Notes: generated by a model from the letters alone, not told the origin. A stretch of DNA of 57,367 bases from Caballeronia sp. GAFFF1 (GCF_023630705.1 NZ_JALQEM010000009.1:1-57367), one strand, 5' to 3'; counted from the stretch's first letter, positions 10,151 to 19,285 are shown. Made by a program: numbers and translations.

Positions 10151-11098
10151 ATGTCCGATCCGTCGCTCAGGCCGCCGCGCCTGCCGTTCTCGTTGCCCGA
10201 TCGTTTTCCGTTTCGCGCGCCGCGTTCGCACAAGGGACAAGTCGCGCTCGCGCTGGCCGTCGTCTATCTCGTGTGGGGATCGACGTATCTCGCCGTGCAT
10301 CTGTCGCTCGCGTCCTTTCCGCCGCTTCTGCTCTCCGGCTTGCGCAATCTGTTCGCGGGCATCGGGCTCTTCGTGTTCGCGGCGCGCCGCAAGCCGGTCT
10401 GGCCGACGTTGGCCGAAGCGCGCAATGCCGCGCTCGTCGGCACGCTGCTCGTCGGCTTGTCGAGCGGGATGCTCGCCTACGGCATGCGGACCGTCGAGAC
10501 CGGGACGGCCGCCGTGATGGTCGCCACCGTGCCGCTTTTCGCGACGATCATCGCCGCGCTGACGGGCCGGCGCATCGCGCGCGGCGAGTGGGTGGCGGTC
10601 GGGCTCGGGCTGATCGGCATCGTGCTGCTGAACCATGGCGATTCGGGCTCCGGCTCGACCGCGGGCAGCATCGCGATTCTGTGCGGCGCGATCTTCTGGG
10701 CGGGCGGGGCGCACCTGGCGAGCCGCGTGAAGCTGCCGTCGGACCTCTTCATGTCGACGGCGCTGCAGATCGGCCTTGGCGGTTCGGTTTCGACGACGGT
10801 CGCGTTGCTCTCGGGCGAGCGGCTAGCGGGCATCGGCTTCGTGCCGGGGCTGTCGTTTCTGTATCTGATGCTCGTCGGAACGATGGCCGCGTATGTCGCC
10901 TACGGCTTCCTGATCCGGCATACGAGCCCGATCATCGCGAGCAGCTGCATGTACGTGAATCCGGTGGTCGCGGTGTTGCTCGGCGCGCTGCTGCTCGGCG
11001 AGGCGATCACGCGCTGGACCGTCATCGCGACGGTCGTCATTCTCCTGAGCGTGGGGCTTTCTTTCTGGTTCGATTATCGAAGGCGGGGGTTGGTGTGA
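10151..11098 (+). CDS. EamA/DMT-family exporter (YedA-like)
   Basis: This inner-membrane transporter of 315 aa has two EamA repeats and about ten hydrophobic segments. A charged N-terminal segment of about 30 residues precedes the first helix, ALAVVYLVWGSTYLAVHLSL, whose W-G-S-T-Y motif is typical of YedA-like exporters. Other marks are GMLAYGMRTVETGTAAVMVA and the second-repeat stretch SSCMYVNPVVAVLLGALLLG. The substrate is unknown. It is divergent from thiC, with no sign that the two share function. The start is the first ATG of the frame (MSDPSLRPP). Confidence 0.9.
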   Translation: MSDPSLRPPRLPFSLPDRFPFRAPRSHKGQVALALAVVYLVWGSTYLAVHLSLASFPPLLLSGLRNLFAGIGLFVFAARRKPVWPTLAEARNAALVGTLLVGLSSGMLAYGMRTVETGTAAVMVATVPLFATIIAALTGRRIARGEWVAVGLGLIGIVLLNHGDSGSGSTAGSIAILCGAIFWAGGAHLASRVKLPSDLFMSTALQIGLGGSVSTTVALLSGERLAGIGFVPGLSFLYLMLVGTMAAYVAYGFLIRHTSPIIASSCMYVNPVVAVLLGALLLGEAITRWTVIATVVILLSVGLSFWFDYRRRGLV

Positions 11099-11238
11099 GT
11101 GCTGACGAATGCCGGCCGTTTGACGAACGCCCATTACTTGATGCAACCGCTTGAAGGCGGCTATTTCGGCGCAGAATCGCGGTTGCCTAATACGGTTCGG
11201 CGTAAGTACCGAATAAACATTCTTCACGGAAACACCGC

Positions 11239-12105
11239 ATGTTGCTTGACGGAGCATATATAAATCTGGACCGAAGCGAGGCGCGCCGTCTCGTAATGGA
11301 ACGTCAACTTCAAGATCTTCATTGCGAGAATTGGATTAGACGCTTCGCCGCAATAGACGGTACAGCTGACGGCCCATTCGACAACGCTGGGCAGAACAGT
11401 ATTTGGGCGTGTCGAAAGTCGCATATTGCGCTGATTGAGAGTTCCGATAAAGATTCGCTGCTATTGGTCCTTGAGGACGACGTCGAACTGAGTCGGTACT
11501 TTGCCTCCCTGGTCAATCAGGCAACAATGCACTCTTTCGCCAAAGCTCACGCGAATACCGACATTCTTTTTCTAGATTGTGTTTCGTTCAATGCTCAAGT
11601 GCCATTCTTGCTTGCTCAAAGTGACGAAAGAATGAAGAACCGCTTACAAAGCGGCTCGGAGACGGAGCGTCATCATTTCGAGGGCGTGAGCATTCTTGAC
11701 GCGCACGGCATCTATGCTTATTGCACGGCATCTTATGTCGTGACGCCAAAGGGCAAGCGAGTTCTGCGTCACCTCTTCGCAAACGAGCCCGATTCAAATG
11801 TACCAATAGATATTCTGTTCAGGGACTGGATTGCTGCTGGTCGCCTCAATGCGAACATTACCGTGCCCTTCTTGGCTACGCCGCAGTTTAAGAACGAATC
11901 GACGATAAGCTACGAAAGCCTTCAGTCTAGTTCTCTCGACGAGAAGGAAGGGCGGCTTGCCAACGCCATTCGACGATTGCTTTTCGCCGGGGAACATCGC
12001 TTAGATATGGCGGAAGTGAACGCACTGATTGCCGACGTTTCGCGTTCGCCTGAATACGATCTCGGGATGAAGCTTTATCAGTCGTTCCGCGCTCTGCATC
12101 GATAG
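11239..12105 (+). CDS. Glycosyltransferase family 25-type protein (LPS/glycan modification)
   Basis: The 288-aa protein starts MLLDGAYINLDRSEARR, matching the GT25 opening (x-x-INLD-R-S-x-x-R). It has the later acidic motif LLVLEDDVELS, near residue 78, which in this family binds the divalent cation and nucleotide sugar. GT25 enzymes typically transfer galactose in lipooligosaccharide synthesis. The base composition is visibly poorer in G+C than both neighbours, with many A/T-ending codons (ata, aaa, gat, tta). That suggests recent acquisition. It is alone between a transporter and an entericidin gene, with no other polysaccharide genes nearby. Confidence 0.8.
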   Translation: MLLDGAYINLDRSEARRLVMERQLQDLHCENWIRRFAAIDGTADGPFDNAGQNSIWACRKSHIALIESSDKDSLLLVLEDDVELSRYFASLVNQATMHSFAKAHANTDILFLDCVSFNAQVPFLLAQSDERMKNRLQSGSETERHHFEGVSILDAHGIYAYCTASYVVTPKGKRVLRHLFANEPDSNVPIDILFRDWIAAGRLNANITVPFLATPQFKNESTISYESLQSSSLDEKEGRLANAIRRLLFAGEHRLDMAEVNALIADVSRSPEYDLGMKLYQSFRALHR

Positions 12106-12129
12106 ACGATGTCGGTCCAAGACGGGGCG

Positions 12130-12160
12130 CATAAAGAAACGCCGCCACGAGGTGACGGCG
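12130..12160 (-). terminator. Terminator of the entericidin-like gene
   Basis: A nine-base stem with one mismatch (cgccgccac/gtgacggcg, 3-base loop) is followed on the minus strand by tttctttatg. It lies 66 bases past the small lipoprotein stop. Confidence 0.65.
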
Positions 12161-12226
12161 AGAATAAATTGCTATTGCGGGTCGAGCGGCGCGTCGAGCC
12201 GGCGCACCGCCCGCGCTCGCCCCGGC

Positions 12227-12361
12227 TTACTTATGCTCTTCCGCCGAGTTCGAGATAGCCTGGCCGCCCTTCGAGATGTCCTGACCTGCGCCCGAGACGG
12301 TGTTGCAGCCTGCCAGCGCAGCGGTGCCCGCGATCAGCAGCAAAGCGATGATTCGAGTCAT
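12227..12361 (-). CDS. Entericidin A/B family small lipoprotein
   Basis: This 44-aa ORF starts MTRIIALLLIAGTAALAGC: a signal peptide with lipobox and Cys 19. It is followed by NTVSGAGQDISKGGQAISNSA, the amphipathic entericidin core (N-T-x-x-G-x-G-x-D). E. coli has a toxin-antidote pair (EcnA/EcnB); here only one gene is present. Most betaproteobacterial relatives are single copies with unproven activity. A ggggatt site with tcaagg lies upstream of the ATG. The protein is expected in the envelope. It ends at its own terminator. Confidence 0.85.
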   Translation of the reverse strand: MTRIIALLLIAGTAALAGCNTVSGAGQDISKGGQAISNSAEEHK

Positions 12362-12516
12362 GTTCAATCCCCTTGAAGTGAAGTGTCTGGATTGGCCGCT
12401 GCTCGTTCAATGGGCCTCACCGGTGTGAATAATCTTAAAAAAGCGCCCGAGCGCGCGCTGTAGGTTCGCATGTGTTTTTTGTGTCGGCGGACTCCGCATT
12501 TCGCGTCGGCATCCTC

Positions 12517-13980
12517 CTACGCGGCGGCGCGGGCCGACGCGCCGTCTACATCGACATCCACATGCACGCGCTCGCGCGGCATCGACACGCGAATGCTCGT
12601 GCCATGCGGCGCCGCGCGTTCTATCTCGAAGCGCCCGCCGCGTGCCGACACGCGCTGCCGCATGCCGACCAGTCCGTGCGTCTGCGTGCGCTTCAGATCC
12701 TGCGGCCGGATGCCGATGCCGTCATCGTCGATGGCGAGCGCGACATTCGCCGGGTCGAGCGTGAGCGCAATGCAAATGCGGCTTGCATGCGCGTACTTCG
12801 CGGCGTTCGTGAGCGTTTCCTGCGCCACGCGAAAGAGCGCGATCTCGATGGCTTCGCCGAGCTTCACGTCGTCGTCCGGCAGATCGGCCTCGACCGTCCA
12901 GCCGTTGCGCTGCGCGGCTTCGTCCACGAGCGAGCGCAGCGCCGTGACGAGACCGAAATTGGCGAGCACCGTCGGCCGCATGTCCTCGATGATCCGTCGC
13001 TTGAGCGCAATGCCCTGATCCAGATTGCCGATGGCGCGCGACAGTTTCTCGGCCATCGCCGGCTCCGATTCGCGCAGCTTGCCGCGCACCCACGCGACAT
13101 CCATCTTGCTCGCGGTCAGGATCGAGCCAAGTTCGTCGTGCAGTTCGCGGGCAAGTTGCGTTTTCTCATCCTCGCTGACCGATTGCAAGTGCCACGCGAG
13201 CGCTTCGAGCTGGCGCGTGCGTTCGAAGACGAGTCGATCCAGTTCCTCCTGCTGCGTGATGAGGGCCTTCTGCACGCGATCCTGCTTGTCGAGCTGAATG
13301 CCGAGATTACGAAACAGCAGCAGGAACAACACGATGTTCAGCGCACAGAGCGCGGCCACGCAAAGCGTCGAAATGCGCTGATCGGCGCGGCTCGCGTCGA
13401 GCGCGTGTTGGGCGCGCTGCTCCTCGTTCAGGCGCAAGAGCGAGAGCGCGGCGTCGAGCGTCATGTCCTTGTCTGTCGATGCATCCGAAGGCGTGGCCGC
13501 CGGCTGCGCGCTGCGCTCGATGGCGTCGTTGGCCGCCGCGCGAATCTGCGCGAAGCTCGCGAGCGCCGTGTCGTCGCCGATGCGGCGATAGTAGGCATCG
13601 AGCGTGGCGAGCGCGCGGCGCACGTGCGCGGCGGTCGCTTCGAACTGGTTCTTGTAGGCGGCGTCCGGTTTCAGCGCGATCGCTTGTCCCTGCGCCGACA
13701 GCGTCGCGATGTCCGCGGCGAGCGCCGAAAGCTGCGCGGTCGCGCTTTTGGCGTCGAGCGCGGTTTCGTATTCGGCGGCAATGCGCATGCGGCCCGACTC
13801 CAGAATCACCAGCCCGCCGACCGTAATCACGATCGCCACCGTCATCGCGACGGCCCAGCTATACCGATGCATCCAATCGTTGATGCGCGCGAATCCGGCG
13901 CGCGTGCCCCGGCCCGGAGGGGACGTCGAGGCGTCGTCTTGCGCGATGCCGGTAAGCGCAGCGGGAGGAAGGTGGCTCAT
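12517..13980 (-). CDS. Membrane sensor histidine kinase, NarX/UhpB (HisKA_3) type
   Basis: This 487-aa inner-membrane kinase has one transmembrane helix near residues 35-60 ([19 protein letters not shown]). A periplasmic, mostly alpha-helical sensor of about 140 residues follows, then a second helix ([18 protein letters not shown]) and a coiled coil. The HisKA_3 H-box [12 protein letters not shown] has His at about residue 281. The ATP domain carries an N-box (TNAAKYAHA) and the [21 protein letters not shown]-boxes. The start at 13980 was preferred over an upstream in-frame ATG because the extension overlaps the divergent DUF1328 region and looks non-coding. Kinases of this class pair with NarL-type regulators, and one lies at 15419. 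Confidence 0.9.
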   Translation of the reverse strand: MSHLPPAALTGIAQDDASTSPPGRGTRAGFARINDWMHRYSWAVAMTVAIVITVGGLVILESGRMRIAAEYETALDAKSATAQLSALAADIATLSAQGQAIALKPDAAYKNQFEATAAHVRRALATLDAYYRRIGDDTALASFAQIRAAANDAIERSAQPAATPSDASTDKDMTLDAALSLLRLNEEQRAQHALDASRADQRISTLCVAALCALNIVLFLLLFRNLGIQLDKQDRVQKALITQQEELDRLVFERTRQLEALAWHLQSVSEDEKTQLARELHDELGSILTASKMDVAWVRGKLRESEPAMAEKLSRAIGNLDQGIALKRRIIEDMRPTVLANFGLVTALRSLVDEAAQRNGWTVEADLPDDDVKLGEAIEIALFRVAQETLTNAAKYAHASRICIALTLDPANVALAIDDDGIGIRPQDLKRTQTHGLVGMRQRVSARGGRFEIERAAPHGTSIRVSMPRERVHVDVDVDGASARAAA

Positions 13981-14144
13981 GGCGTGGTTCTCGATGCGGC
14001 GACGAGGCAGATGGCGCGCTTCGCGCAGCCGATTTGAAAGCAAATGTCGGTGGATTCTCACAGCAAAAAAGGAGCCAGCCCGAATGCGCGCGGGAAGGCG
14101 CGCGGCTAGCATGGGTGCGTCAACCATTCCTACGGGGAGCGATC

Positions 14145-14321
14145 ATGCTGAGATGGGCTCTGTTTTTCGCGATCGTCGCTGTGATCGCCGGCTTGCTAGG
14201 CTTCACGGGCATTGCCGCGGGCGCCGCGACCATTGCCAAATTCCTGTTCGTGCTGTTCCTGATTCTTTGCGTCGTATTTCTGGTGCTGGGCTTCGTCATC
14301 ACCAAGAAAGCGGTCGACTAG
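14145..14321 (+). CDS. DUF1328 small membrane protein (first of a tandem pair)
   Basis: This 58-aa protein has two hydrophobic helices. It starts [19 protein letters not shown] and carries the family core [18 protein letters not shown]. coli YtjA belongs here. Function is unknown. It is preceded by cggggagcgatc, which supplies a ribosome site and fixes the ATG at 14145. The next gene is a paralogue 100 bases on. It is divergent from the histidine kinase. Confidence 0.88.
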   Translation: MLRWALFFAIVAVIAGLLGFTGIAAGAATIAKFLFVLFLILCVVFLVLGFVITKKAVD

Positions 14322-14421
14322 CGGCGCTTGCGCAGGTCTGCGCTTCGCCGCGCCGGGATAGCGATTCGCGCCGCGCCCGGCCGACCTTGAACGACCTTAG
14401 AACAATCACGAGGAGGGTCCC

Positions 14422-14583
14422 ATGCTTCACTATGCAGCCGTTTTCTTCGTCATCGCGATCATCGCGGCGGTGTTCGGCTTCACGGGCATCGCGGCCGGCG
14501 CCGCTGAAATCGCGAAGATCCTGTTCTATATTTTCCTCGTCGTGTTCGTCGTGACGCTGCTGCTCGGTGTTTTCAGGACGTGA
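14422..14583 (+). CDS. DUF1328 small membrane protein (second of a tandem pair)
   Basis: This 53-aa protein starts [19 protein letters not shown], with the same core [18 protein letters not shown] and a second helix ending LLGVFRT. A strong aggaggg site lies 7 bases before the ATG. It is clearly paralogous to the gene at 14145. The pair probably arose by local duplication and is likely cotranscribed with the ferritin-like gene that follows. Confidence 0.88.
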   Translation: MLHYAAVFFVIAIIAAVFGFTGIAAGAAEIAKILFYIFLVVFVVTLLLGVFRT

Positions 14584-14743
14584 CATTGCCGAATCGTCGT
14601 GCCCGCGCGCGCTCATCGGCCGATGTGCGGAGCGGGCACGCGTCATGCATCGTAGACGGTGATCGAATAGCGGAGCGCTATGAAGCCGCACGGCGATTCG
14701 CTCGACGCATCCGTCCATCCCCCCAATTCACAGGAGCAAACAC

Positions 14744-15319
14744 ATGTCCGATTCATCTGCTGTATCGACCGCGCCGGGCCAGTCCAAGGACGCTTTCGTC
14801 CTCGATGTGGAAAAAATCCGGAACGACGCGCGGCAGCACATGGACGAAGGCCCGGTCACGTCGACCTATGCCGCCGACCGCGAAACCGTGCTCAAGCTGC
14901 TCAACGACGCGCTCGCCACCGAGTGGGTCTGCACGCTGCGCTACAAGCGCCACTACTTCATGGCGAAGGGCATTCACTCGGAAGCCGTCGCGAAGGAATT
15001 CGCCGAGCACGCGACCGAGGAGCAGGAACACGCCGACATGCTGGCGGAACGCATCGTCCAGCTGGGCGGCTCGCCGGACTTCGCGCCGGACAGCCTCAAG
15101 TCGCGCTCGCATTCGGAGTACAAGGAAGGCGCCGATCTCATCGACATGATTCGCGAGAACCTGATCGCAGAACGCATCGCGATCGACACCTACCGCGAGA
15201 TCATTCGCTATCTCGGCGACAAGGATGTCACCACGCGCCGCATCTTCGAGGAGATTCTCGCCGTCGAGGAAGAGCACGCGGACGACATGGCCGACTTGCT
15301 GGAAGGCCGCAACGGGTAA
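14744..15319 (+). CDS. Ferritin-like (bacterioferritin-type) protein
   Basis: This 191-aa, mostly helical soluble protein has a four-helix ferritin fold. Carboxylate/His ligands appear in order: ATEWVCTLRYKRH (helix 1), HATEEQEHADMLAERI with an E-x-x-H pair (helix 2), ENLIAERIAIDTYREII (helix 3) and EILAVEEEHADDMADLL with a second E-x-x-H (helix 4). This is the di-iron pattern of bacterioferritin. No haem-ligand Met is evident, so haem binding is uncertain. The first 40 residues form a polar N-terminal extension. A caggagcaaac leader precedes the ATG. Likely role: iron storage or oxidative-stress protection. Confidence 0.82.
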   Translation: MSDSSAVSTAPGQSKDAFVLDVEKIRNDARQHMDEGPVTSTYAADRETVLKLLNDALATEWVCTLRYKRHYFMAKGIHSEAVAKEFAEHATEEQEHADMLAERIVQLGGSPDFAPDSLKSRSHSEYKEGADLIDMIRENLIAERIAIDTYREIIRYLGDKDVTTRRIFEEILAVEEEHADDMADLLEGRNG

Positions 15320-15418
15320 GCGTAAGCCTGGGCGCGGTGCGTGTTGCGCCGCGCATGGCTTTCACGCCTGCCTCGGTAGAATCACCGTTCTCTCATTACA
15401 GCAGCGCGGACGGCGTGA

Positions 15419-16051
15419 ATGATTCGAGTCTTGATAGCCGACGACCATGCGATCGTGCGCAGCGGGTTCAGGCAGTTCGTCGCGGACGAGCCGGACATGG
15501 AAGTGGCGGCAGAAGCATCGACGGGCGATGAAACCATCGCGCTCGTACGCGAAACGGCGTTCGACGTGGTGCTGCTCGACATCGCCATGCCGGACAAGAA
15601 CGGCGTGGACACCTTGCGGGTCATCAAGCAGATTCGACCGCAGCAGGGCGTGTTGATGCTGTCGGGCTTTCCGGAGAGCCAGTACGCGATCAATCTGCTG
15701 AAGGCGGGCGCGAACGGCTACCTGAACAAGGACGCCGCGCCGGACGAGATCGTGCGCGCCATTCGCACGGTGGCGCGCGGGCATCGTTACCTGTCCGAAT
15801 TCATCGCGGATGCGCTCGCCGACAAGCTCGACAAGCCCGCCGCCGAGCGTCCGCACGAGTTGCTGTCCGAGCGCGAATTCCAGATTTTCTGCAAGCTCGC
15901 GGGTGGCCGGATTCCGACGGAAATCGCGCAGGAACTGCATCTTTCGGTGAAGACGGTGAGCACGTACCGGGCGCGCGTGCTGGAGAAGATGCGGCTCTCG
16001 AACAACGCCGATCTGACGTACTACGCGATCAAGAACGGATTGATCGAATAG
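15419..16051 (+). CDS. NarL/FixJ-family response regulator
   Basis: The 210-aa protein has an N-terminal receiver with the acidic pair D8/D9, phospho-acceptor D54 (VVLLDIAMPDKNG), a Ser switch residue (MLSGFPES) and the conserved Lys in GYLNKDAAP. The C-terminal LuxR-type HTH occupies about residues 145-205 (LSEREFQIFCKLAGG and LHLSVKTVSTYRARVLEKM). Its natural partner by class is the HisKA_3 kinase at 12517-13980, 1.4 kb away and divergent. The ribosome site is weak. Confidence 0.92.
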   Translation: MIRVLIADDHAIVRSGFRQFVADEPDMEVAAEASTGDETIALVRETAFDVVLLDIAMPDKNGVDTLRVIKQIRPQQGVLMLSGFPESQYAINLLKAGANGYLNKDAAPDEIVRAIRTVARGHRYLSEFIADALADKLDKPAAERPHELLSEREFQIFCKLAGGRIPTEIAQELHLSVKTVSTYRARVLEKMRLSNNADLTYYAIKNGLIE

Positions 16052-16072
16052 TGCTTGCGGAGGATGCCTGCC

Positions 16073-16516
16073 GTGGGCGACCACATCATCACCGACGATT
16101 CGAAAGGGCGCCATGAGCCGCGCGGCGGGCCGCTCGCGGTGCTGCTGATCGAAGATTCGCCGCTGATCCGGCGCAGCCTCACCGAAGCGATCGAGGCGCT
16201 CGGTCCGTGGCGCGTGACCGCTTTCGCCGATGCGCCCGACGAGGCTATCGCGCTCTTGTCGTCGCAGCGGTTCGATGCGGTCATCGTCGATCTGCAATTG
16301 AAGCGCGGCTCGGGCATCGACGTGCTGGCGTGGCTCAAGAACGCGGACCGGTCGCCGGTCGCCGAGGGCGCTTTCGTCGTCGTGCTGACCAACCACGCCT
16401 TGCCGGCGTATCGCGAGCGGTGTCTGCAGTACGGCGCGCGGCATTTCTTCGACAAGTCGCTGGAGTTCGACCGCGTGCTCGATGCGTTGTGGGACTATGC
16501 GCGGGAGCGTGTTTGA
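16073..16516 (+). CDS. Stand-alone receiver domain protein
   Basis: This is a single CheY-like receiver with all key residues: ED pair (VLLIEDSPLIRRSL), acceptor Asp (AVIVDLQLKRGSG), Thr (VVVLTNHALP) and Lys (HFFDKSLEFD). It has no output domain. Start choice: ggagg at 16059-16063 sits 9 bases before a GTG at 16073, while an in-frame ATG at 16064 and a TTG at 16055 have no usable ribosome site, so GTG is preferred (147 aa). It begins just after the NarL-type regulator stop, so the two are very likely cotranscribed. It may act as a phosphate sink or carrier. Confidence 0.85.
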   Translation: MGDHIITDDSKGRHEPRGGPLAVLLIEDSPLIRRSLTEAIEALGPWRVTAFADAPDEAIALLSSQRFDAVIVDLQLKRGSGIDVLAWLKNADRSPVAEGAFVVVLTNHALPAYRERCLQYGARHFFDKSLEFDRVLDALWDYARERV

Positions 16517-16855
16517 GGCGGCTTGAGCGCGAGGTTGCGGTGTGGCTTCGAAGGCAGTCAGCCGTTGCGCGATGCGACTACGCGTGGCGCGTCGTCGCAG
16601 CTTCGTCTGGACATCGGCTTATCCGTTGCGGTTTCCACAACGCCGCGTACCTGAGGGTGAAGATTCCGCCGCTCGATTCCGGTTGAAAGTAGCCGTGCGA
16701 CTAGACTCCTTTGCCGCAAAGTCGATAGGCGATGAACCGCCGATTCAACCTTCGCAATCGTACGCGCCCGTTCCCGGCTGTCAGTCCCGCGAGTCCCAGA
16801 CGCGGGAACCTCAATCGACTCGCGTAAGCCTACGCAAAACCGCCGTCGCGGCTCA
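16517..16855. other. Gene-free interval between convergent genes
   Basis: About 340 bases separate the receiver gene from the convergent MFS gene. The only structure noticed is a short inverted repeat, tcccgcg/cgcggga, around 16784-16807. It could be a weak terminator but has no T-run. No coding signal with a convincing start was found. Confidence 0.4.
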
Positions 16856-18103
16856 TCACTCCTCTCGGACCTGACGCGAAACCAGCCGCCGCTCCCGCCC
16901 GCGCCAATGACTGAAACCGGCGAGTCCGGTCGCGGCGAGGCCGACGAGGCAGACGCCTGTCCATCCCATTGCATGCCACGCGAGCGACGCCAGCGCCGAG
17001 CCCGCCGCGCCGCCGATGAAGTACGCCACCATATAGATTGTGTTCACCCGGCTGCGCGCCTCGGGCTTCAGCGCGTAGATACGCGACTGATTCGATATCT
17101 GCGCGGCCTGCACGCCGATATCCAGCACGATCACGCCGACGACCAGCCCCGCGATGCTGCGCGCCGAGAGCGCGAACACGACGAACGACAACGCGACGAG
17201 CCCGATCGACAGCGAAATCACCGCGCGCGGCCCGCGTTTGTCCGCCGACTTTCCCGCGAGCGGCGCAGCGAGCGCCCCGGCCGCCCCGACGATGCCGAAG
17301 AGCCCCGCCGCCTGCGGTCCCATGTGAAACGGCTCGCCCGCGAGCAATAGCGTGAGCAGCGACCAGAACGCGCTGAAGCCGGCGAAGAGCGCGCCTCCCG
17401 TCAGCGCGGCTTCGCGCAGGCCGGGATTTTCGATGGTGAGGTGCCACATCGAGACGAGCAGCTTGCCGTAGGAAAGCGTGGATGTCGGCCGGCTCTTCGG
17501 CAGCCGCATCATCACGACGACGGCAAGCGCGATGGTCGCCGCGACCGATGCGCCGAACACCGCGCGCCAGCCGAAGTACTGCGCGACGAAACCCGAGACC
17601 GTGCGCGCGAGCAGGATGCCGAGCAGAAGGCCGCTCATCACGGTGCCGACCGCGTGACCGCGCTCGGCGGCCGGCGCGAGTTCGGCAGAGAAGGGCACGG
17701 CCTGCTGCGCGATCGTCGATACGACGCCGATCGCGAGGCTCGCCGCGATCAGCACCGCGAGCGTCGGCGCGGCGCATGCGGCGACGAGCGCGACGCCGAG
17801 CGCGGCCAGCTGAAGCAGGATCAGCATGCGGCGGTCGAAGCGGTCGCCGAGCGGCGCGAGCACGAGCATGCCGAGCGCATAGCCGAGCTGCGTGGCGGTC
17901 GGCACGGCGCCGATCAGATACGCGTTTTGCGGAAACGACGCGCGGAAGTCGCCGAGCAGCGGCTGATTGAAATAGATATTGGCGACCGAGACGCCCGCGA
18001 TGGTCGCGAGCAGCCAGAGCGTGGCGCGCGAGTAGTGGGGATGCGGCTCGGGCGTATGCGCGTGGGACGATGCGGGAGACGGCTGATGCGATTGCGCGGA
18101 CAT
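16856..18103 (-). CDS. MFS transporter (sugar/drug efflux type)
   Basis: The protein has 415 aa and twelve hydrophobic segments. A His-rich N-terminal tail (HQPSPASSHAHTPEPHPHY) precedes helix 1 (SVANIYFNQPLL). The MFS signature between helices 2 and 3 is PLGDRFDRRMLI, and the mid-loop is consistent with the 12-TM exporter type. The NIYFNQPLL motif is typical of YnfM-like and arabinose-efflux-like exporters. The substrate is not deducible. It is encoded alone; a small lipoprotein gene lies upstream on the same strand. Confidence 0.88.
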   Translation of the reverse strand: MSAQSHQPSPASSHAHTPEPHPHYSRATLWLLATIAGVSVANIYFNQPLLGDFRASFPQNAYLIGAVPTATQLGYALGMLVLAPLGDRFDRRMLILLQLAALGVALVAACAAPTLAVLIAASLAIGVVSTIAQQAVPFSAELAPAAERGHAVGTVMSGLLLGILLARTVSGFVAQYFGWRAVFGASVAATIALAVVVMMRLPKSRPTSTLSYGKLLVSMWHLTIENPGLREAALTGGALFAGFSAFWSLLTLLLAGEPFHMGPQAAGLFGIVGAAGALAAPLAGKSADKRGPRAVISLSIGLVALSFVVFALSARSIAGLVVGVIVLDIGVQAAQISNQSRIYALKPEARSRVNTIYMVAYFIGGAAGSALASLAWHAMGWTGVCLVGLAATGLAGFSHWRGRERRLVSRQVREE

Positions 18104-18202
18104 GAGTTCGTTTCGTCGGACGGCAAGAAGCCGGCGTTCGGCCAGCCGCCGATCATACTGGAGACGCGCGACGTTTGCTCAGGGCGCCTCGCCACGAGCG
18201 CG

Positions 18203-18550
18203 TCATTCGTCCTCGTCCGTGAGCGGCTTCGGGGCGAGCTTCGCGGGCGCGAGCCATCGGAATCCGGTGAGCGTCGTTTCGCTGAACGTGCATTCCGCTG
18301 CGGCGGGCAGGTCCGATATTTTCGTCGCCGGTGGCTTCGGCGGCGTAGCGATGACGCCTCGCACGACGACGCGCGAACCTCGATAAGCGGCGCCCGAGCC
18401 GGTAATCTTCAGCGGCTCGCTCGCCGCATCCGGATACTCGGCGCGGACCTTCTCCTTGCACGTTGCCACGTTGCGGTAGTAGGACGTGCAGCCCGCCATG
18501 AATATCAGCGGAAACGAGAAGACGAGAAGCAGGCGAGAGCGAGTGTTCAT
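18203..18550 (-). CDS. Small putative lipoprotein, unknown function
   Basis: The 115-aa protein has a basic N-terminus, a hydrophobic stretch (LLLVFSFPLIFMAGC) and a lipobox with Cys 21, predicting a lipoprotein. The mature part includes RGSRVVVRGVIATPP, a Pro-rich turn and an acidic end (TDEDE). No family was recognised. It is divergent from the next gene to the right and about 100 bases upstream of the MFS gene. Confidence 0.7.
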   Translation of the reverse strand: MNTRSRLLLVFSFPLIFMAGCTSYYRNVATCKEKVRAEYPDAASEPLKITGSGAAYRGSRVVVRGVIATPPKPPATKISDLPAAAECTFSETTLTGFRWLAPAKLAPKPLTDEDE

Positions 18551-18738
18551 CGATGATGTCTTTCGATGCCCGACGCGGTGCGCGCATCGGAGCGTGATGT
18601 GATTGTGCGGCGAAGCTTTATAACATGGCGCGGGCGGCGCGCCTCGCGCTAGCCCCGCGCCGTGAGCACGGGCGGCTTGTCGGACGGGTCGGCGCGGTAG
18701 CAGAATCGTCGCATGCGCTTGCGACGGAGGCGGCCGCC

Positions 18739-19020
18739 ATGCGAAAGGACATTGAAGTAGGGGATCACGTGCTTGCCCTCGACGCCCTGCCGAAAGCGCC
18801 GCCCGCCGATGCCGGGGCGGAAGCGGGCGCCGAAGGCTATGCGGTCCGCGTGCGCGTGACGCGCCTCGACGGGCGGCCGGTTCACGGCTCCACGCTCGCG
18901 ACGGACTCCGGTGAATTGACGGGGGATCATGGGCCGTTTGCTACCGTCGCCGAGGCCTTGGCGCATGGGGAGGCATGGGGGCGGCACTACGTCTCGCGCA
19001 TCATCGGGCATGGATTGTAG
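18739..19020 (+). CDS. Small conserved-looking hypothetical protein
   Basis: The 93-aa soluble protein starts MRKDIEVGDHVLALDALP, has an Ala/Gly linker, then YAVRVRVTRLDGRPVHGS and ends GRHYVSRIIGHGL. A perfect ggagg lies 8 bases before the ATG, which rules out the longer in-frame ORF starting at 18625. No domain was recognised and no functional partner is adjacent. Confidence 0.6.
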   Translation: MRKDIEVGDHVLALDALPKAPPADAGAEAGAEGYAVRVRVTRLDGRPVHGSTLATDSGELTGDHGPFATVAEALAHGEAWGRHYVSRIIGHGL

Positions 19021-19285
19021 CGGCGGGGCGGCGGGCGGCGGGCGTTCCGGAACGTGGGCCTTTCCGGTCGCCCGTGCGCGTCGAGGCGTCGGGACGCCTC
19101 CTTGCCATCGGGCGGGTTTTGTCGAGTGGCGGCGCGTTCGCTCGCAAAAGCGGAGCTCGAATGCGCCGTTCGCGCGGTTCTCAGACTCGACCAAAGGGCG
19201 TCAGCAAGGCGATAACGCGCTGTGCGGAACGCCTCGATACCGGCTTGTCGCCGGCCTGGGCGTTCATATTGAGGCAGGCTGTCTC

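Noticed and set aside
12227..12361. Entericidin toxin-antitoxin pair
   Set aside because: Only one entericidin-like gene is present, so a toxin-antidote system is not supported here.
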